Shown in pieces: positions 8,310-17,093 of a stretch of 64,000 nucleotides of DNA. The translations under genes were made by a program, and so were the position numbers. This DNA is from Rhodoferax sp. (GTDB lineage: Bacteria; Pseudomonadota; Gammaproteobacteria; Burkholderiales; Burkholderiaceae_C), in assembly GCF_012927445.1 (NCBI RefSeq), contig NZ_JABBPD010000007.1, forward strand, positions 186,001 through 250,000, read 5' to 3'. Every line of letters begins with the position of its first letter. Within the stretch, counting starts at the first letter, position 1. Below the pieces are notes generated by a model. The model was given only the letters and a program-made list of their open reading frames with translations. It searched no databases and had not been told where the DNA came from.

Positions 8310-8954
8310 TTACAGCGATTTGGTCGAGTAGTACCAGTCCGTCGTGTCGTAGCCTTCAGTGAGGCGCTTGTCGGCGGCCGCTGCGGTCTTGGGTGGTGGC
8401 ACGATCACGGGGCAGCCTGGCGTCCAGTTTTCAGGTGTGGCTACGCCGTTGGCATCAGACGTCTGCATGGCGGTCAGCAGGCGCACGAACTCGTCAATAC
8501 TGCGGCCATTGCTCATGGGGTAGTACACCATGGCACGCAAAATACCTTTGGGGTCAATGAAGAACGTTGCGCGCACGGCCTGCGTGTCGGCGGCGCCCGG
8601 GTGGATCATGCCGTAGGCGCGGGCCACATCCATCTTGATGTCTTCAATGATCGGGAATGGAATGTCAACGCCAAATTTTTCCTTGATATTGCGCGTCCAT
8701 GCCAAGTGTGAAAACAGGCTGTCAATCGACAGGCCGAGCAACTCGCAACCCATCTCGGTGAACTTGGGTGCGGCCTTGGCAAACCCGATGAACTCCGTGG
8801 TGCAGACGGGTGTGAAATCGGCGGGATGCGAGAAAAGAATCAGCCACTTTCCCTTGTAGTCGGCGAGCGTGCGGTCGCCATGCGTGGTCTTGACATTGAA
8901 GTCAGGCGCCTGCTCGTTGAGATGGGGGAAGCTGACTTGTTGAACATTTTCCAT
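8310..8954 (-). CDS. 1-Cys peroxiredoxin (Prx6 family)
   Basis: A 214-aa thiol peroxidase. The peroxidatic Cys51 lies in PADFTPVCTTEF, and the long C-terminal extension (RSIDEFVRLLTAMQTSD, WTPGCPVIVPPP) marks the Prx6/AhpC-like 1-Cys class, which reduces H2O2 and alkyl hydroperoxides. A second Cys occurs in the GCPVIVP segment, as in many bacterial members. Cytoplasmic. It is monocistronic, with an AT-richer upstream region of about 115 bp. A good GGAGTTA ribosome-binding site precedes the ATG. Confidence 0.92.
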   Translation of the reverse strand: MENVQQVSFPHLNEQAPDFNVKTTHGDRTLADYKGKWLILFSHPADFTPVCTTEFIGFAKAAPKFTEMGCELLGLSIDSLFSHLAWTRNIKEKFGVDIPFPIIEDIKMDVARAYGMIHPGAADTQAVRATFFIDPKGILRAMVYYPMSNGRSIDEFVRLLTAMQTSDANGVATPENWTPGCPVIVPPPKTAAAADKRLTEGYDTTDWYYSTKSL

Positions 8955-9071
8955 AACTAACTCCTTGGGTAAAACTCATTTAACTGAGACTGTCACTTTC
9001 GACACCTGAATATTAAGCGCTTGCTTATATTTAATCCAATGCATTGCGGTAATCCTCACGATAGCTAATGC

Positions 9072-10001
9072 TTATCGACTTTCTAAAATTGATTGCGATG
9101 GATCAACAGCGTGCACAGCGGCGTCCTGTAGCGGGGCTGAAACCGCCTGCTGCAAAAAGCCAATGACCTGCGGCAGATGTTCCTCCATGGCCTGACCGGA
9201 ATCGTGCCCGCCCTTCATTGCAATGCGGCGCACCTGCCCCGGTCGCCCCGCCGCCAGCAGGCGTCGGGCGTCGTCGAAGGGCACGGTCGCATCGTCTGTC
9301 CCGTGCACCAGCAGCACCGGGCAATGCGCCCGTGCCATGCTGTGCAGCGGGGCAATGTCGTCAAAGCGCGCGCCAATGACGCGCTGCACATGGCGCAGCA
9401 CGTACCAGCCCAGCACCGGGTAAGGGATGCGGGCGGCCCCCAGAAAACGACGCATGACCTCACGCGGATGCGCAAAGGCGCTCAGGCTAACCACCGCGCG
9501 CAGGTCGGGGCGCCGTGTCGCGCTGAGCAACGCCGCCCCGGCACCCACGGAGTGGCCGATCACGGCCAGGCGGCGGCCATCCACGCAGGACTGCCGTTGC
9601 AGCCAGTCCATGCCGGCTTCAATGTCTTCGGCAAAGCGGGGCAAGGAGGTGAAGGCTTCGCCATCACTGTCGCCATGGCAACGGGCATCGACCAGCAGCA
9701 CGGCAAAGCCTGCCGCGTGCAGCGGCGCGGCGGCGGGCAACATCAGGCTGGCATTGGCGCCCCACCCGTGCATGACCACCACTGCCGGGGCCGGGGCCCC
9801 ACCGGGCGCAGGGACAAACCAGGCAAACAACGTTTTTCCGCCCGCCGAAGGCAGCCGCACGGACTGCGCCACCAGCCCCCATGCCGCCGGGCTGTCCTGA
9901 TGCGGGAGCCGCGGCGCGCGCAGCCCGCGCAAGATCAGGGCATGCACCCCGGCGCGACCAGCCCATACACCGGCCAAGGCCAGCGCGCCTGCCAGCAGCA
10001 T
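9072..10001 (-). CDS. Alpha/beta hydrolase with N-terminal membrane anchor
   Basis: A 309-aa protein with a hydrophobic N-terminus (MLLAGALALAGVWAG) followed by an alpha/beta-hydrolase core: oxyanion-loop HGWGANAS, nucleophile GHSVG (Ser151), acid VHGTDD (about Asp236) and base GGHDS (His266). It therefore looks catalytically complete; the substrate is unknown. Its ATG overlaps the stop of the preceding thioredoxin-like gene (TGATG), so it is translationally coupled and forms the last gene of the long cyd operon. Confidence 0.8.
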   Translation of the reverse strand: MLLAGALALAGVWAGRAGVHALILRGLRAPRLPHQDSPAAWGLVAQSVRLPSAGGKTLFAWFVPAPGGAPAPAVVVMHGWGANASLMLPAAAPLHAAGFAVLLVDARCHGDSDGEAFTSLPRFAEDIEAGMDWLQRQSCVDGRRLAVIGHSVGAGAALLSATRRPDLRAVVSLSAFAHPREVMRRFLGAARIPYPVLGWYVLRHVQRVIGARFDDIAPLHSMARAHCPVLLVHGTDDATVPFDDARRLLAAGRPGQVRRIAMKGGHDSGQAMEEHLPQVIGFLQQAVSAPLQDAAVHAVDPSQSILESR

Positions 10002-10492
10002 CAGGGCGCCAGTCCCAGCGCCTGGCGCAACTCGGCCTCAGTCTGGGCGTAGCGCACCTGGGTAACCTGGCCGTCTTTGAGCGTCAGCACGGTGGCCGCG
10101 CCAGGACGACGCGGCAGATCAGCCACGGCAGCCGCCTCGCGCGCCAGCCCGATCGGGAACGGCAGCTCGCGCAGTTTTGGCAGCGCAAACATGCGCGTGA
10201 CGATGCTCGGCATGGCGCTGATGTCGGCAATATAAATCGCCTGCAACCGGTCCAGCACCCCGGCGCTTTGTCCCTTGAAAACCTGATTGACAAAATCACT
10301 CGGCGCTTTTTCGGCCGTAAATACCAGCATTTGGGTCGACGCATTGAGTGCAACAGGTTTGCCATGCTGGTCTTCAAGGACCCGCGCTGGCATCGGGTTA
10401 CCAGGGACCAACGGTGCCGCGCCAGCCCACAAGGGGACGCACGCGGCTGCGCACCACAGGGCGCGGCGCAATTGAAAGGCGAATGGTTTCAT
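10001..10492 (-). CDS. Exported protein with thioredoxin-like fold, unknown function
   Basis: A 163-aa protein from the start MKPFAFQLRRALWCAAAC; the track's 192-aa version adds an unlikely leader. A signal peptide (cleavage near WAGAA) is followed by PGNPMPARVLEDQHGKPVAL, a pattern like the beginning of AhpC/TSA-type or YtfJ-type thioredoxin folds. No CxxC is present in the mature part, so it is not a classic disulfide oxidoreductase. It sits between the truncated hemoglobin and a coupled alpha/beta hydrolase in the respiratory operon. Function not assigned. Confidence 0.6.
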   Translation of the reverse strand: MKPFAFQLRRALWCAAACVPLWAGAAPLVPGNPMPARVLEDQHGKPVALNASTQMLVFTAEKAPSDFVNQVFKGQSAGVLDRLQAIYIADISAMPSIVTRMFALPKLRELPFPIGLAREAAAVADLPRRPGAATVLTLKDGQVTQVRYAQTEAELRQALGLAP

Positions 10493-10511
10493 GTGATCTG
10501 ACTTTCGTGAC

Positions 10512-10934
10512 TCAGGCCGTACAACTGTGGCTGCCATCGGTGTTGACCAGATGATTGGCCATCTGGGAAAAAGTTTCAATCAGACGGGCGCGAAACGCGA
10601 CGTCCGCCACCTGCTCGGTCAGCGCCTGCGTCATGCACAGCATCCACTCGTCGCGCACCACCGAACCGACTGCGTAGGGGGCGTGGCGCATGCGCAATCG
10701 CGGATGCCCCTTTTTTTCGATGTAGAGAGACGGCCCGCCAAACCAGCCCGACAGAAATTCGAACAGACTCTGGGCACTGCCGTTGAGGCTTTCCGGGTGC
10801 ATTTGACGCACGGTGTAGGCCTCGGGCAGCTCATCCATCAACGCATAAAAGCGCTGCACCAGGCGCTGCACGCCGGCCTCGCCGCCCAGCGTGTCATAAA
10901 GGGTTGTGGTTGCTTCAGCAGCAGTTTGTGGCAT
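10512..10934 (-). CDS. Group II truncated hemoglobin
   Basis: A 140-aa globin of the 2-on-2 type: TLYDTLGGEAGVQRLVQRFY (B-helix Tyr30), 'FLSGWFGGPSLY' and the proximal histidine in MRHAPYAVG (His84), followed by the G8 Trp in RDEWMLCM. These residues define trHbO-like proteins, which bind O2 and NO and are linked to nitrosative or low-oxygen stress. Its position 9 bp after ccoG inside a cytochrome bd operon supports a role under microaerobic or NO-stress conditions. Cytoplasmic. Confidence 0.9.
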   Translation of the reverse strand: MPQTAAEATTTLYDTLGGEAGVQRLVQRFYALMDELPEAYTVRQMHPESLNGSAQSLFEFLSGWFGGPSLYIEKKGHPRLRMRHAPYAVGSVVRDEWMLCMTQALTEQVADVAFRARLIETFSQMANHLVNTDGSHSCTA

Positions 10935-10943
10935 AGCCCATCC

Positions 10944-12380
10944 TTATCTAGGAACCAAGAAAACCGATTTTTCCGTCAAGTGACCCGCCGAGTCCAGCGC
11001 GTCAATCTGAAACTGCATCGCATGCGAACCCGGAGCCGCCACATCCGCCGGCGCCTGCACCCGCACCGGCACCACCCGCGCCTCGGTCGAGGCCACCATC
11101 ACCACGTCTTCCGACGTCACCACCAGGCCTGGCAGACCAGACACGGTGATTTTGTAGTGTTGCGGCGCCTCGGTGGCGTTCATCACCTGCAGACGGTACA
11201 CGTTCTCGATCTTGCCACCGGCCACTTCGCGCGCCATGACGCCGCGGTCGCGCACCACATTCACCTTGAACGGTGTACGCAGTGCCAGACTAACCAACAT
11301 GGCCATGACGATGGTAGCCAGAATAGCGGTGTAGACCAAGACCCGCGGCCGCAGCACATGGCGCAAGGTCTGCGCCTGGGTCCAGTGCTGCTGCATGGCG
11401 TTCTCTGTCGTGTACTTGATCAGGCCGCGGGCGTAGCCCATTTTGTCCATCACGGTGTCGCACACATCGACGCAGGCGCCGCAGCCAATGCACTCGTACT
11501 GCAGGCCTTTGCGGATGTCAATGCCGGTGGGGCAGACCTGGACGCACAGACTGCAGTCGACGCAGGCGCCCAGATTCAGCGTGGTGATATCGGCCTTGCG
11601 GGAGCGGGCGCCGCGGGGCTCGCCGCGCTCCTCGTCATAGGTGACGATCAAGGTGTCTTTGTCAAACATGGCGCTTTGAAAGCGCGCGTACGGGCACATG
11701 TGTTTGCACACCTGCTCGCGCATGAAACCGGCGTTGCCGTAGGTGGCAAAGCCGTAGAAGAAGGTCCAGAACACTTCCCACGAGCTCATGCTCATCTGCA
11801 GAAACTCCAGGCCCAGGTCTTTGATCGGGGTGAAGTAGCCGACAAAGGTGAAGCCGGTCCACAGCGCCACCGCCAGCCAGACCAGGTGTTTGGCGGTTTT
11901 GCGCCCCACTTTGTCGAGCGACAGCGGCTTGGCGTCGCGGCGCATGCGGGCCGAGCGGTCGCCTTCAAACTTCTTCTCGATCCAGAGGAAGATTTCGGTG
12001 TAGACCGTTTGCGGGCAGGCATAACCGCACCACAGGCGGCCGGCCACGGCGGTGAAGAGAAACAGCGAGAGCGCGGAGATGACCAGAATGCCGGTCAGGT
12101 AGATGAAGTCCTGCGGGTACAGCACCAGGCCAAAGATGTAGAAGCGCCGGCTCCCCAGATCAAACAATATGGCTTGCCGTTGGCCCCATTCGAGCCATGG
12201 CAAGCCATAAAACACGAGCTGGGTCAGGAACACCATGCCCCAGCGCCAACTGGAGAACAGGCCCGAGACGCTGCGGGGGTAAATCTTCTCGTGCGAGGCG
12301 TACAGTGAAATCAACACTTCTTCCGCCTCTTGCGGCACGATGGGGATGACTTTTCTGACCTCGTGGGTTTCGTTATTCAC
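10944..12380 (-). CDS. ccoG: Cytochrome c oxidase accessory protein CcoG (FixG-like), copy 1
   Basis: A 478-aa membrane ferredoxin starting with GTG. Helices near residues 45-60, 90-110 and 160-180 surround the first motif CGYACPQTVYTEIF. Next come CKHMCPYARFQ and a double 4Fe-4S domain CVDCSLCVQVCPTGID / CIGCGACVDVCDTVMDK, then a periplasmic C-terminal beta domain. CcoG participates in Cu(II) reduction during cbb3 oxidase assembly, yet no ccoNOQP genes are in this window; here it sits in a cytochrome bd operon. Its GTG overlaps the stop of the upstream MBL gene (GTGA). A second copy is at 37.3-38.7 kb. Confidence 0.93.
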   Translation of the reverse strand: MNNETHEVRKVIPIVPQEAEEVLISLYASHEKIYPRSVSGLFSSWRWGMVFLTQLVFYGLPWLEWGQRQAILFDLGSRRFYIFGLVLYPQDFIYLTGILVISALSLFLFTAVAGRLWCGYACPQTVYTEIFLWIEKKFEGDRSARMRRDAKPLSLDKVGRKTAKHLVWLAVALWTGFTFVGYFTPIKDLGLEFLQMSMSSWEVFWTFFYGFATYGNAGFMREQVCKHMCPYARFQSAMFDKDTLIVTYDEERGEPRGARSRKADITTLNLGACVDCSLCVQVCPTGIDIRKGLQYECIGCGACVDVCDTVMDKMGYARGLIKYTTENAMQQHWTQAQTLRHVLRPRVLVYTAILATIVMAMLVSLALRTPFKVNVVRDRGVMAREVAGGKIENVYRLQVMNATEAPQHYKITVSGLPGLVVTSEDVVMVASTEARVVPVRVQAPADVAAPGSHAMQFQIDALDSAGHLTEKSVFLVPR

Positions 12381-13076
12381 GTGGTTTCCTTCAATTGATC
12401 GGTTTCACTGGCGTGGGGCTGCTGCAGGTGGCCCAGCACGGGCGGGTCGGGCAGCGCCGCTATTTGCGCTAAAAATTCATCGCGGGTCAGCCCGGCAAAC
12501 AAGGGATGCCAGCGCCGCTGCTCCAGCACCGTGCTGACGGCGCGGGCGCGCTGCTCATGGCCGGCGAACAGCAGAGTCTCGTCGGGCAGGTTGAAGACGC
12601 GTTGCGTCACGCTGTCCCACAAGGCCTCGGGCGCGGCCGGACTGGGCTGGTGCGGCCGGACGGGGCTGGTGCGGGCAGGCCTGCACGGCCAGCAGGCCAC
12701 CGCAAAACAGCCGGTCGCGCCAGGCAAAGCTCAGGCAGGTGGCAGTGTGGCCGGGCGTGGCCAGCACGCGCACCAGCTCATGGCCGAACGGCAGCACGTC
12801 GCCATCGGCGGCGCTGCGTGCCAAGCCTTCGGCATGGCCTTGCAGCAGCGGGGCCTCCAGCCGGGCCAGCAGCGCTTGTTCCTGCGGTTGCAAATGGTCG
12901 TGCTGGTGGGTGCGCAGCACCCAGCGCAAGCGCAACTCGCGTTCGGCCAGCAGCGCTGTCAGGACGAGCAGATCGGCCCCGCGCAGGTCAATCAACACGG
13001 CCTCACGCGTGTCGAGGTCGGCCAGCAAATAGGTGAGCTCACCACTGGCTTCGTCGTGAAGGATGCGGAAATACAT
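12377..13076 (-). pseudogene. ETHE1-like MBL-fold hydrolase, frameshifted by a 19-bp tandem duplication
   Basis: Two overlapping ORFs (12555-13076 and 12377-12727) together make one MBL-fold protein. The first gives MYFRILHDEASGELTYLLAD, the metal motif THQHDH and ATPGHTATCLSF. The second gives the C-terminal part WDSVTQRVFNLPDETLLFAGH and 'STVLEQRRWHPLFAGLTRDE', typical of ETHE1-like proteins. The join coincides with a 19-bp near-perfect tandem duplication (12633-12670). Removing one unit restores a single frame of about 226 codons ending at the ccoG GTGA overlap. The usual Asp of the GDxLL motif is Gly (FCGGLLAV), so even the repaired protein may be altered. Sequencing error cannot be excluded. 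Confidence 0.75.
12633..12670. repeat. 19-bp tandem duplication inside the MBL gene
   Basis: Two adjacent 19-bp units, GCGGCCGGACTGGGCTGGT and GCGGCCGGACGGGGCTGGT, differ at one base. Because 19 is not a multiple of three, the second unit shifts the reading frame of the MBL-fold gene. Frame arithmetic (start frame 13076, end frame 12377) agrees exactly with a net 19-bp insertion. Confidence 0.9.
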
Positions 13077-13077
13077 A

Positions 13078-13395
13078 TCAAACTCCCCAGCGCAGCCAGG
13101 CCGCCACGATCAGCCCCAACGAACAAGACCAGCCCGAGAACAGCCGGCGCCAAAGCCAGTGGCGTGGCACGAAGCCGACCCCGTGCACGAATCCAGCGCT
13201 CATGGCACAGAACAGGGCCATCGCCAAGCCATGGTCGACCGTCCCATTGGCGCGCGCAAATACCAACGGATAAATGCTTCCCCCCAGCATGATGACCAGC
13301 GCCGCGATCAGGCTGGGCAGATGAATGGCCGCCCGGTCTGGCACGGTTGGCGCAACCCCTTCATGCACAGCCGATGACATCACCGGCGTCACCAT
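13078..13395 (-). CDS. ybgE: Cyd operon protein YbgE
   Basis: A 105-aa membrane protein with three hydrophobic stretches (SLIAALVIMLGGSIYPLVFA, GLAMALFCAMSAGFVHGVGF, CSLGLIVAAWL). The GFVHGVGF-P motif in the second helix is characteristic of the YbgE family encoded with cydABX. Function is not established; it is associated with cytochrome bd oxidase. Its ATG overlaps the end of cydX by 7 nt (ATGGTGA), indicating translational coupling. Confidence 0.85.
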   Translation of the reverse strand: MVTPVMSSAVHEGVAPTVPDRAAIHLPSLIAALVIMLGGSIYPLVFARANGTVDHGLAMALFCAMSAGFVHGVGFVPRHWLWRRLFSGWSCSLGLIVAAWLRWGV

Positions 13396-13511
13396 GGATC
13401 GTCCCCTTTACGCGCCTGTGCGCGGGCCGCCTCATTCTCGCCCCACATGGCGTTAAGAATGGCCAGCAAGACGGCAAAGCCGACTCCCAGTATCCAGGCG
13501 AAATACCACAT
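13389..13511 (-). CDS. cydX: Cytochrome bd oxidase small subunit CydX
   Basis: A 40-aa ORF too short for the ORF track. The protein starts MWYFAWILGVGFAVLLAILN, the hallmark CydX sequence (E. coli begins MWYFAWILG), followed by a polar tail with ENEAA. CydX is a single-helix subunit of cytochrome bd that stabilises the haems. A strong ribosome-binding site AAAGGAGAAGAAA immediately precedes the ATG. It lies between the Rieske gene and ybgE and overlaps ybgE by 7 nt. Confidence 0.95.
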   Translation of the reverse strand: MWYFAWILGVGFAVLLAILNAMWGENEAARAQARKGDDPW

Positions 13512-13534
13512 TTTCTTCTCCTTTATGTTAATGT

Positions 13535-14164
13535 TCAGGCGGCGCTTGCGTCGTCTTCACCGATCAGCAGTCGGCTATCAGAGAGGTATTTGTGCGGCGG
13601 CACTTCCAGGTTGCTTGGTGCCGGTTTGTTTTTGAAGACGCGGCCCGCCAGGTCAAACGTGGAGCCGTGGCAGGGGCAGAAGAAGCCGCCCTGCCAGTCG
13701 CCACCCATGCTCGGGTTGCTGGAGCCGGCCGGCACTTTGCTGGGCGAGCAGCCGAGGTGGGTGCAGATGCCCACCGCGACAAATACTTCGGGCTTGATGG
13801 AACGGTGTTCGTTGCGCGCGTAGTCAGGCTGCTGATTGACTTTTGACGCCGGGTCGACCAACTGGCTGTCCAATGCGGACAACGCAGCCAGCATCTCCGG
13901 CGTGCGGCGCATCAGCCACACCGGCTTGCCACGCCATTCCACCATCTTGAGTTCGCCGGGCAGGATGTCTGCAATGTCGGCCTCCACGCTCGCGCCCATG
14001 GCACGGGCGCGTTCGCTGGGCGCAAAGCTGGTAACAAACGGGACCGCTGTCGCTACCGCGGCCACGCCTGCGGTGGCGGCGGTGATCAGGACCCACTTGC
14101 GACGCTCGGCATCGTGTTCATGGGTAGGGTCGGCAAGGGAGGTAAAGGCAGGGCAAGTCGTCAT
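13535..14164 (-). CDS. Rieske iron-sulfur protein (PetA-like) inside the cytochrome bd operon
   Basis: A 209-aa protein closely resembling the Rieske subunit of the cytochrome bc1 complex. It has an N-terminal RRKW twin-arginine-type signal anchor with a hydrophobic helix (about 25-45) and an EWRGKPVWLMRRTPE strand. The 2Fe-2S ligands are all present in CTHLGC (134-139) and CPCHGS (163-168), so the cluster should form. No cytochrome b or c1 gene follows; instead the gene is flanked by cydB (34 bp upstream) and cydX (23 bp downstream), with the same strand and tight spacing. Whether it works with the bd oxidase, the bc1 complex or something else is unknown. Confidence 0.92.
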   Translation of the reverse strand: MTTCPAFTSLADPTHEHDAERRKWVLITAATAGVAAVATAVPFVTSFAPSERARAMGASVEADIADILPGELKMVEWRGKPVWLMRRTPEMLAALSALDSQLVDPASKVNQQPDYARNEHRSIKPEVFVAVGICTHLGCSPSKVPAGSSNPSMGGDWQGGFFCPCHGSTFDLAGRVFKNKPAPSNLEVPPHKYLSDSRLLIGEDDASAA

Positions 14165-14198
14165 GACATTCTCTTGGTTGGCAAGCTAAAAGGGAGGG

Positions 14199-15335
14199 TC
14201 AGTACGCGGCATGCTCGTGTTCCTTGATGAAAGCGGCGGTTACTTTGCCGCGCATGACGCGGTAGGCCCAGGACGTGTAGAGCACGATCAGCGGCATGAA
14301 AATCAGCGTCGCCCAAAACATGATGCCCAGGCTCAGGTGGCTGGAGACACTGTCCCACACCGTCAGGCTGGCGGCCGGCATGGAGCTCGACGGCATGATG
14401 AAGGGGAACATGGAAGCGCCCGCCGTGCCTATCACGCCCACCAGGGCCAGCGACGAAGCCACAAAAGCGCTCAGCGTGTGACGCGCCAGCAGCAAGCCAG
14501 CCGCCAGCAGGGCACCTGCCACACCCAGGGCGGGCAGCAGCCAGATCAAGGGCTGGCGGCCATAGTTGGCCATCCAGGCGCCGGCCTCGCGCACCACCGT
14601 CTTGCTCAGCGGGTCTGGCAGCGCGGCGGGATCGATGACCGAGGAAATGCGGTAGCCGTCAATGCTTTGCAGCCACACGCCCGCCGCCACAAAAGCCAGC
14701 ACCATGATGATCGCCGCCCCGATGGCACCCTTGATCGCCCGCGCCTGAATCACGCCTTCGGTACGGTGCGCCAGATAGGTGCCGCCGTGCATCGTGATCA
14801 TGGCGCTGCTCACCACGCCGGCCAGCAGGGCAAACGGGTTGAGCAACTGCCAGAAACTGCCGGTGTAGGTGGAGACCAGGTAGTTGTCGAACTGAAACGG
14901 CACACCCTGCAGCAGGTTGCCAAAGGCCACGCCAAAGATCAACGGCGGCACCGCGCCGCCGATGAACAGGCCCCAGTCCCAGGTGCTGCGCCAAGTGGCG
15001 TTGTGAATTTTGCTGCGATAGTCAAACCCAACCGGGCGGAAGAACAGCGCCCACAGCACCACCAGCATGGCCCAGTAAAAACCGCTGAACGCCGTGGCAT
15101 AGACGAGCGGCCAGGCCGCAAAGATGGCACCACCACCGGTGATGAACCAGACCTGGTTGCCTTCCCAGTGCGGCCCCACGGTGTTGATCACCACGCGGCG
15201 CTCCAGGTCGCTCTTGCCGACAAAGGGCAGCAGCGTGCCCACGCCCATGTCGTGGCCGTCCATGATGGCAAAGCCCACCAGCAGCACGCCCACCAGCAGC
15301 CACCAGATGATCTTGAGAGTTGAGTAGTCAAGCAT
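14199..15335 (-). CDS. cydB: Cytochrome bd ubiquinol oxidase subunit II
   Basis: A 378-aa membrane protein with eight to nine helices. HWEGNQVWFITGGGAIFAAW and 'YRSKIHNATWRSTWDW' are conserved CydB segments, and the length matches E. coli CydB (379). It forms the pseudo-symmetric partner of CydA in the quinol oxidase. It follows cydA by 22 bp and precedes the Rieske gene by 34 bp. Confidence 0.97.
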   Translation of the reverse strand: MLDYSTLKIIWWLLVGVLLVGFAIMDGHDMGVGTLLPFVGKSDLERRVVINTVGPHWEGNQVWFITGGGAIFAAWPLVYATAFSGFYWAMLVVLWALFFRPVGFDYRSKIHNATWRSTWDWGLFIGGAVPPLIFGVAFGNLLQGVPFQFDNYLVSTYTGSFWQLLNPFALLAGVVSSAMITMHGGTYLAHRTEGVIQARAIKGAIGAAIIMVLAFVAAGVWLQSIDGYRISSVIDPAALPDPLSKTVVREAGAWMANYGRQPLIWLLPALGVAGALLAAGLLLARHTLSAFVASSLALVGVIGTAGASMFPFIMPSSSMPAASLTVWDSVSSHLSLGIMFWATLIFMPLIVLYTSWAYRVMRGKVTAAFIKEHEHAAY

Positions 15336-15357
15336 GTGTTTTTCCTCTTGTGTTCAA

Positions 15358-16914
15358 TCAGGCGTGGGCGGGTTCCAGGTCATAGCGGCCGGTACCCAAA
15401 CTGCCGGGCCCCATGCGCGCAAACTTGACCATCAGAAACATCTCCACCACCAACAGCACGGTGTAGAAACCAATATAGCCGGCAAGCGAGCCATACAGGC
15501 TGTTGACGCTCAGCGTGGACACGCTCATATGGGTCGGCAGCACGCCGTAAATCGTCCAGGGCTGGCGTCCGTACTCGGCCACAAACCAGCCCAGCTCACA
15601 CGCAATCCAGGGCGCGGGCAGCATCCATAACGCCCACTTGAGCAGCCATGATTTTTGCATGTTGACGGATTTGAGCGTGTTCCAGAAGGCCAGCCCAAAC
15701 AGCAGCAGCATCGCAAAACCCAGACCGACCATGATGCGGAAAGCCCAGAACATCGGCGTCACGCGCGGCACGGTGTCGTTCACCGCGCGCTCAATGATCG
15801 CGGGCGTGGCCTGGTTCACATCAGCCACATATTTTTTGAGCAGCAGACCAAAACCAAGGTCGGCCTTGTGACCCTCGAACACCTTTTTCGCCACCGAATC
15901 ATCGCGATGGGCACGCAGGGCTTCGAGTGCGTTCACGGCCACAATACCACGCAGAATACGTTCACGGTTCTTGGTCTTGATCTCGTGGATGCCGGGAATT
16001 TCTTTGCTGATGGAGCGCGTGCCGATCAGGCCCATGAGCCACGGAATCTCGATTTCCCAGTCGTTCTTTTGTTCGGCTTCGTTGATGTCGGCCACCAGCG
16101 TCAGGCCAGCCGGTGCCGGTTTGGTCTCCCACATGGCTTCCATGGCCGCCAGCTTGGTCTGCTGGGCCTCGCCCACGGTGTAGCCAGATTCGTCCCCCAG
16201 CACAATCACGCTCAGCACCGACGCCAGGCCAAAGGCGGCGGCGACGCGAAAGCTGCGTTTTGCAAATTCAACATCGCGCCTTTTGAGCAAATACCAGCTG
16301 GAGATGGATAGCACAAACATGGCGCCCGTCACGTAGCCGGCCGACACCGTGTGCACGAACTTGGCCTGTGCGTCGGGGTTGAACACCACAGCCCAGAAGT
16401 CGACCATTTCCATGCGCATGGTCAGGTAACTGAACTCGGAGCCCACGGGGTTTTGCATCCAGCCATTGGCAATCAAGATCCACAGTGCGCTGAGGTTGGT
16501 GCCGATCGACATGAGGACCGTTACCATCAAGTGCTGCGTTCGGCTCAAGCGATCCCAGCCGAAGAAAAACAGCCCGATCATGGTCGATTCGAGAAAGAAG
16601 GCCATCAGCCCTTCAATCGCCAACGGCGCGCCAAAAATGTCGCCTACATAGTGCGAGTAATAGGCCCAGTTGGTACCAAACTGGAACTCCAGCGTGATGC
16701 CGGTGGTCACGCCCAAGGCAAAGTTAATGCCGAACAGCTTGCCCCAGAAGCGCGTCATGTCCTTCCAGACCACGTTGCCCGTCATGACATAAACGCTCTC
16801 CATGATGACCAGCAGCCACACCATGCCAATGGTCAGTGGCACAAACAGAAAGTGGTACAGGGCCGTGGCGGCAAACTGCAGCCGTGACAGGTTGACCAGT
16901 TCTTCAGAAATCAT
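15358..16914 (-). CDS. cydA: Cytochrome bd ubiquinol oxidase subunit I
   Basis: A 518-aa protein from [20 protein letters not shown]; the track's 552-aa form has a spurious leader. Key segments are visible: the haem-ligand His in the first helices, the quinol-binding Q-loop with [12 protein letters not shown], and the signature [12 protein letters not shown]. The long region between helices 6 and 7 and the total length place it in the long-Q-loop (E. coli-like) class. It oxidises ubiquinol and reduces O2 with high affinity in the inner membrane. Its ATG overlaps the stop of cydP (ATGA). Confidence 0.97.
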   Translation of the reverse strand: MISEELVNLSRLQFAATALYHFLFVPLTIGMVWLLVIMESVYVMTGNVVWKDMTRFWGKLFGINFALGVTTGITLEFQFGTNWAYYSHYVGDIFGAPLAIEGLMAFFLESTMIGLFFFGWDRLSRTQHLMVTVLMSIGTNLSALWILIANGWMQNPVGSEFSYLTMRMEMVDFWAVVFNPDAQAKFVHTVSAGYVTGAMFVLSISSWYLLKRRDVEFAKRSFRVAAAFGLASVLSVIVLGDESGYTVGEAQQTKLAAMEAMWETKPAPAGLTLVADINEAEQKNDWEIEIPWLMGLIGTRSISKEIPGIHEIKTKNRERILRGIVAVNALEALRAHRDDSVAKKVFEGHKADLGFGLLLKKYVADVNQATPAIIERAVNDTVPRVTPMFWAFRIMVGLGFAMLLLFGLAFWNTLKSVNMQKSWLLKWALWMLPAPWIACELGWFVAEYGRQPWTIYGVLPTHMSVSTLSVNSLYGSLAGYIGFYTVLLVVEMFLMVKFARMGPGSLGTGRYDLEPAHA

Positions 16915-17093
16915 TGCGGTAGTCCTTTGGCCGGGATGGGGGCGCTCTGCAAAAACTGCGCGGCCACGCTGTTTGTGTCCACCGTCACACGTTGTTCCCG
17001 CACAAAACCCCACCACAGCGCCACCAGCACGGCGAGCTTGATCACCAGCACCACAGCCAGTTTTCTAACGAGGGTTTTGTCCAGAGGTTTCAT
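16911..17093 (-). CDS. cydP: Cytochrome oxidase putative small subunit CydP
   Basis: A single-helix protein of about 60 aa ([28 protein letters not shown]), the first gene of the cyd operon. The pattern of a short basic N-terminus, one membrane helix, [13 protein letters not shown] and a short periplasmic tail is that of CydP, found before cydA in beta- and gammaproteobacteria. An alternative ATG lies 9 bp upstream (17102). It overlaps cydA by 4 nt (ATGA). A candidate sigma-54 promoter lies about 30 bp upstream. Confidence 0.85.
   Translation of the reverse strand: MKPLDKTLVRKLAVVLVIKLAVLVALWWGFVREQRVTVDTNSVAAQFLQSAPIPAKGLPQ

Noticed and set aside
10527-12308. 593-aa plus-strand ORF opposite ccoG and trHb
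   Set aside because: Antisense to two clearly recognised genes; no signal, motif or ribosome-binding site.
12377-12727. 116-aa ORF as an independent gene
   Set aside because: It encodes only the C-terminal part of the MBL protein and joins the upstream ORF when the 19-bp duplication is removed.
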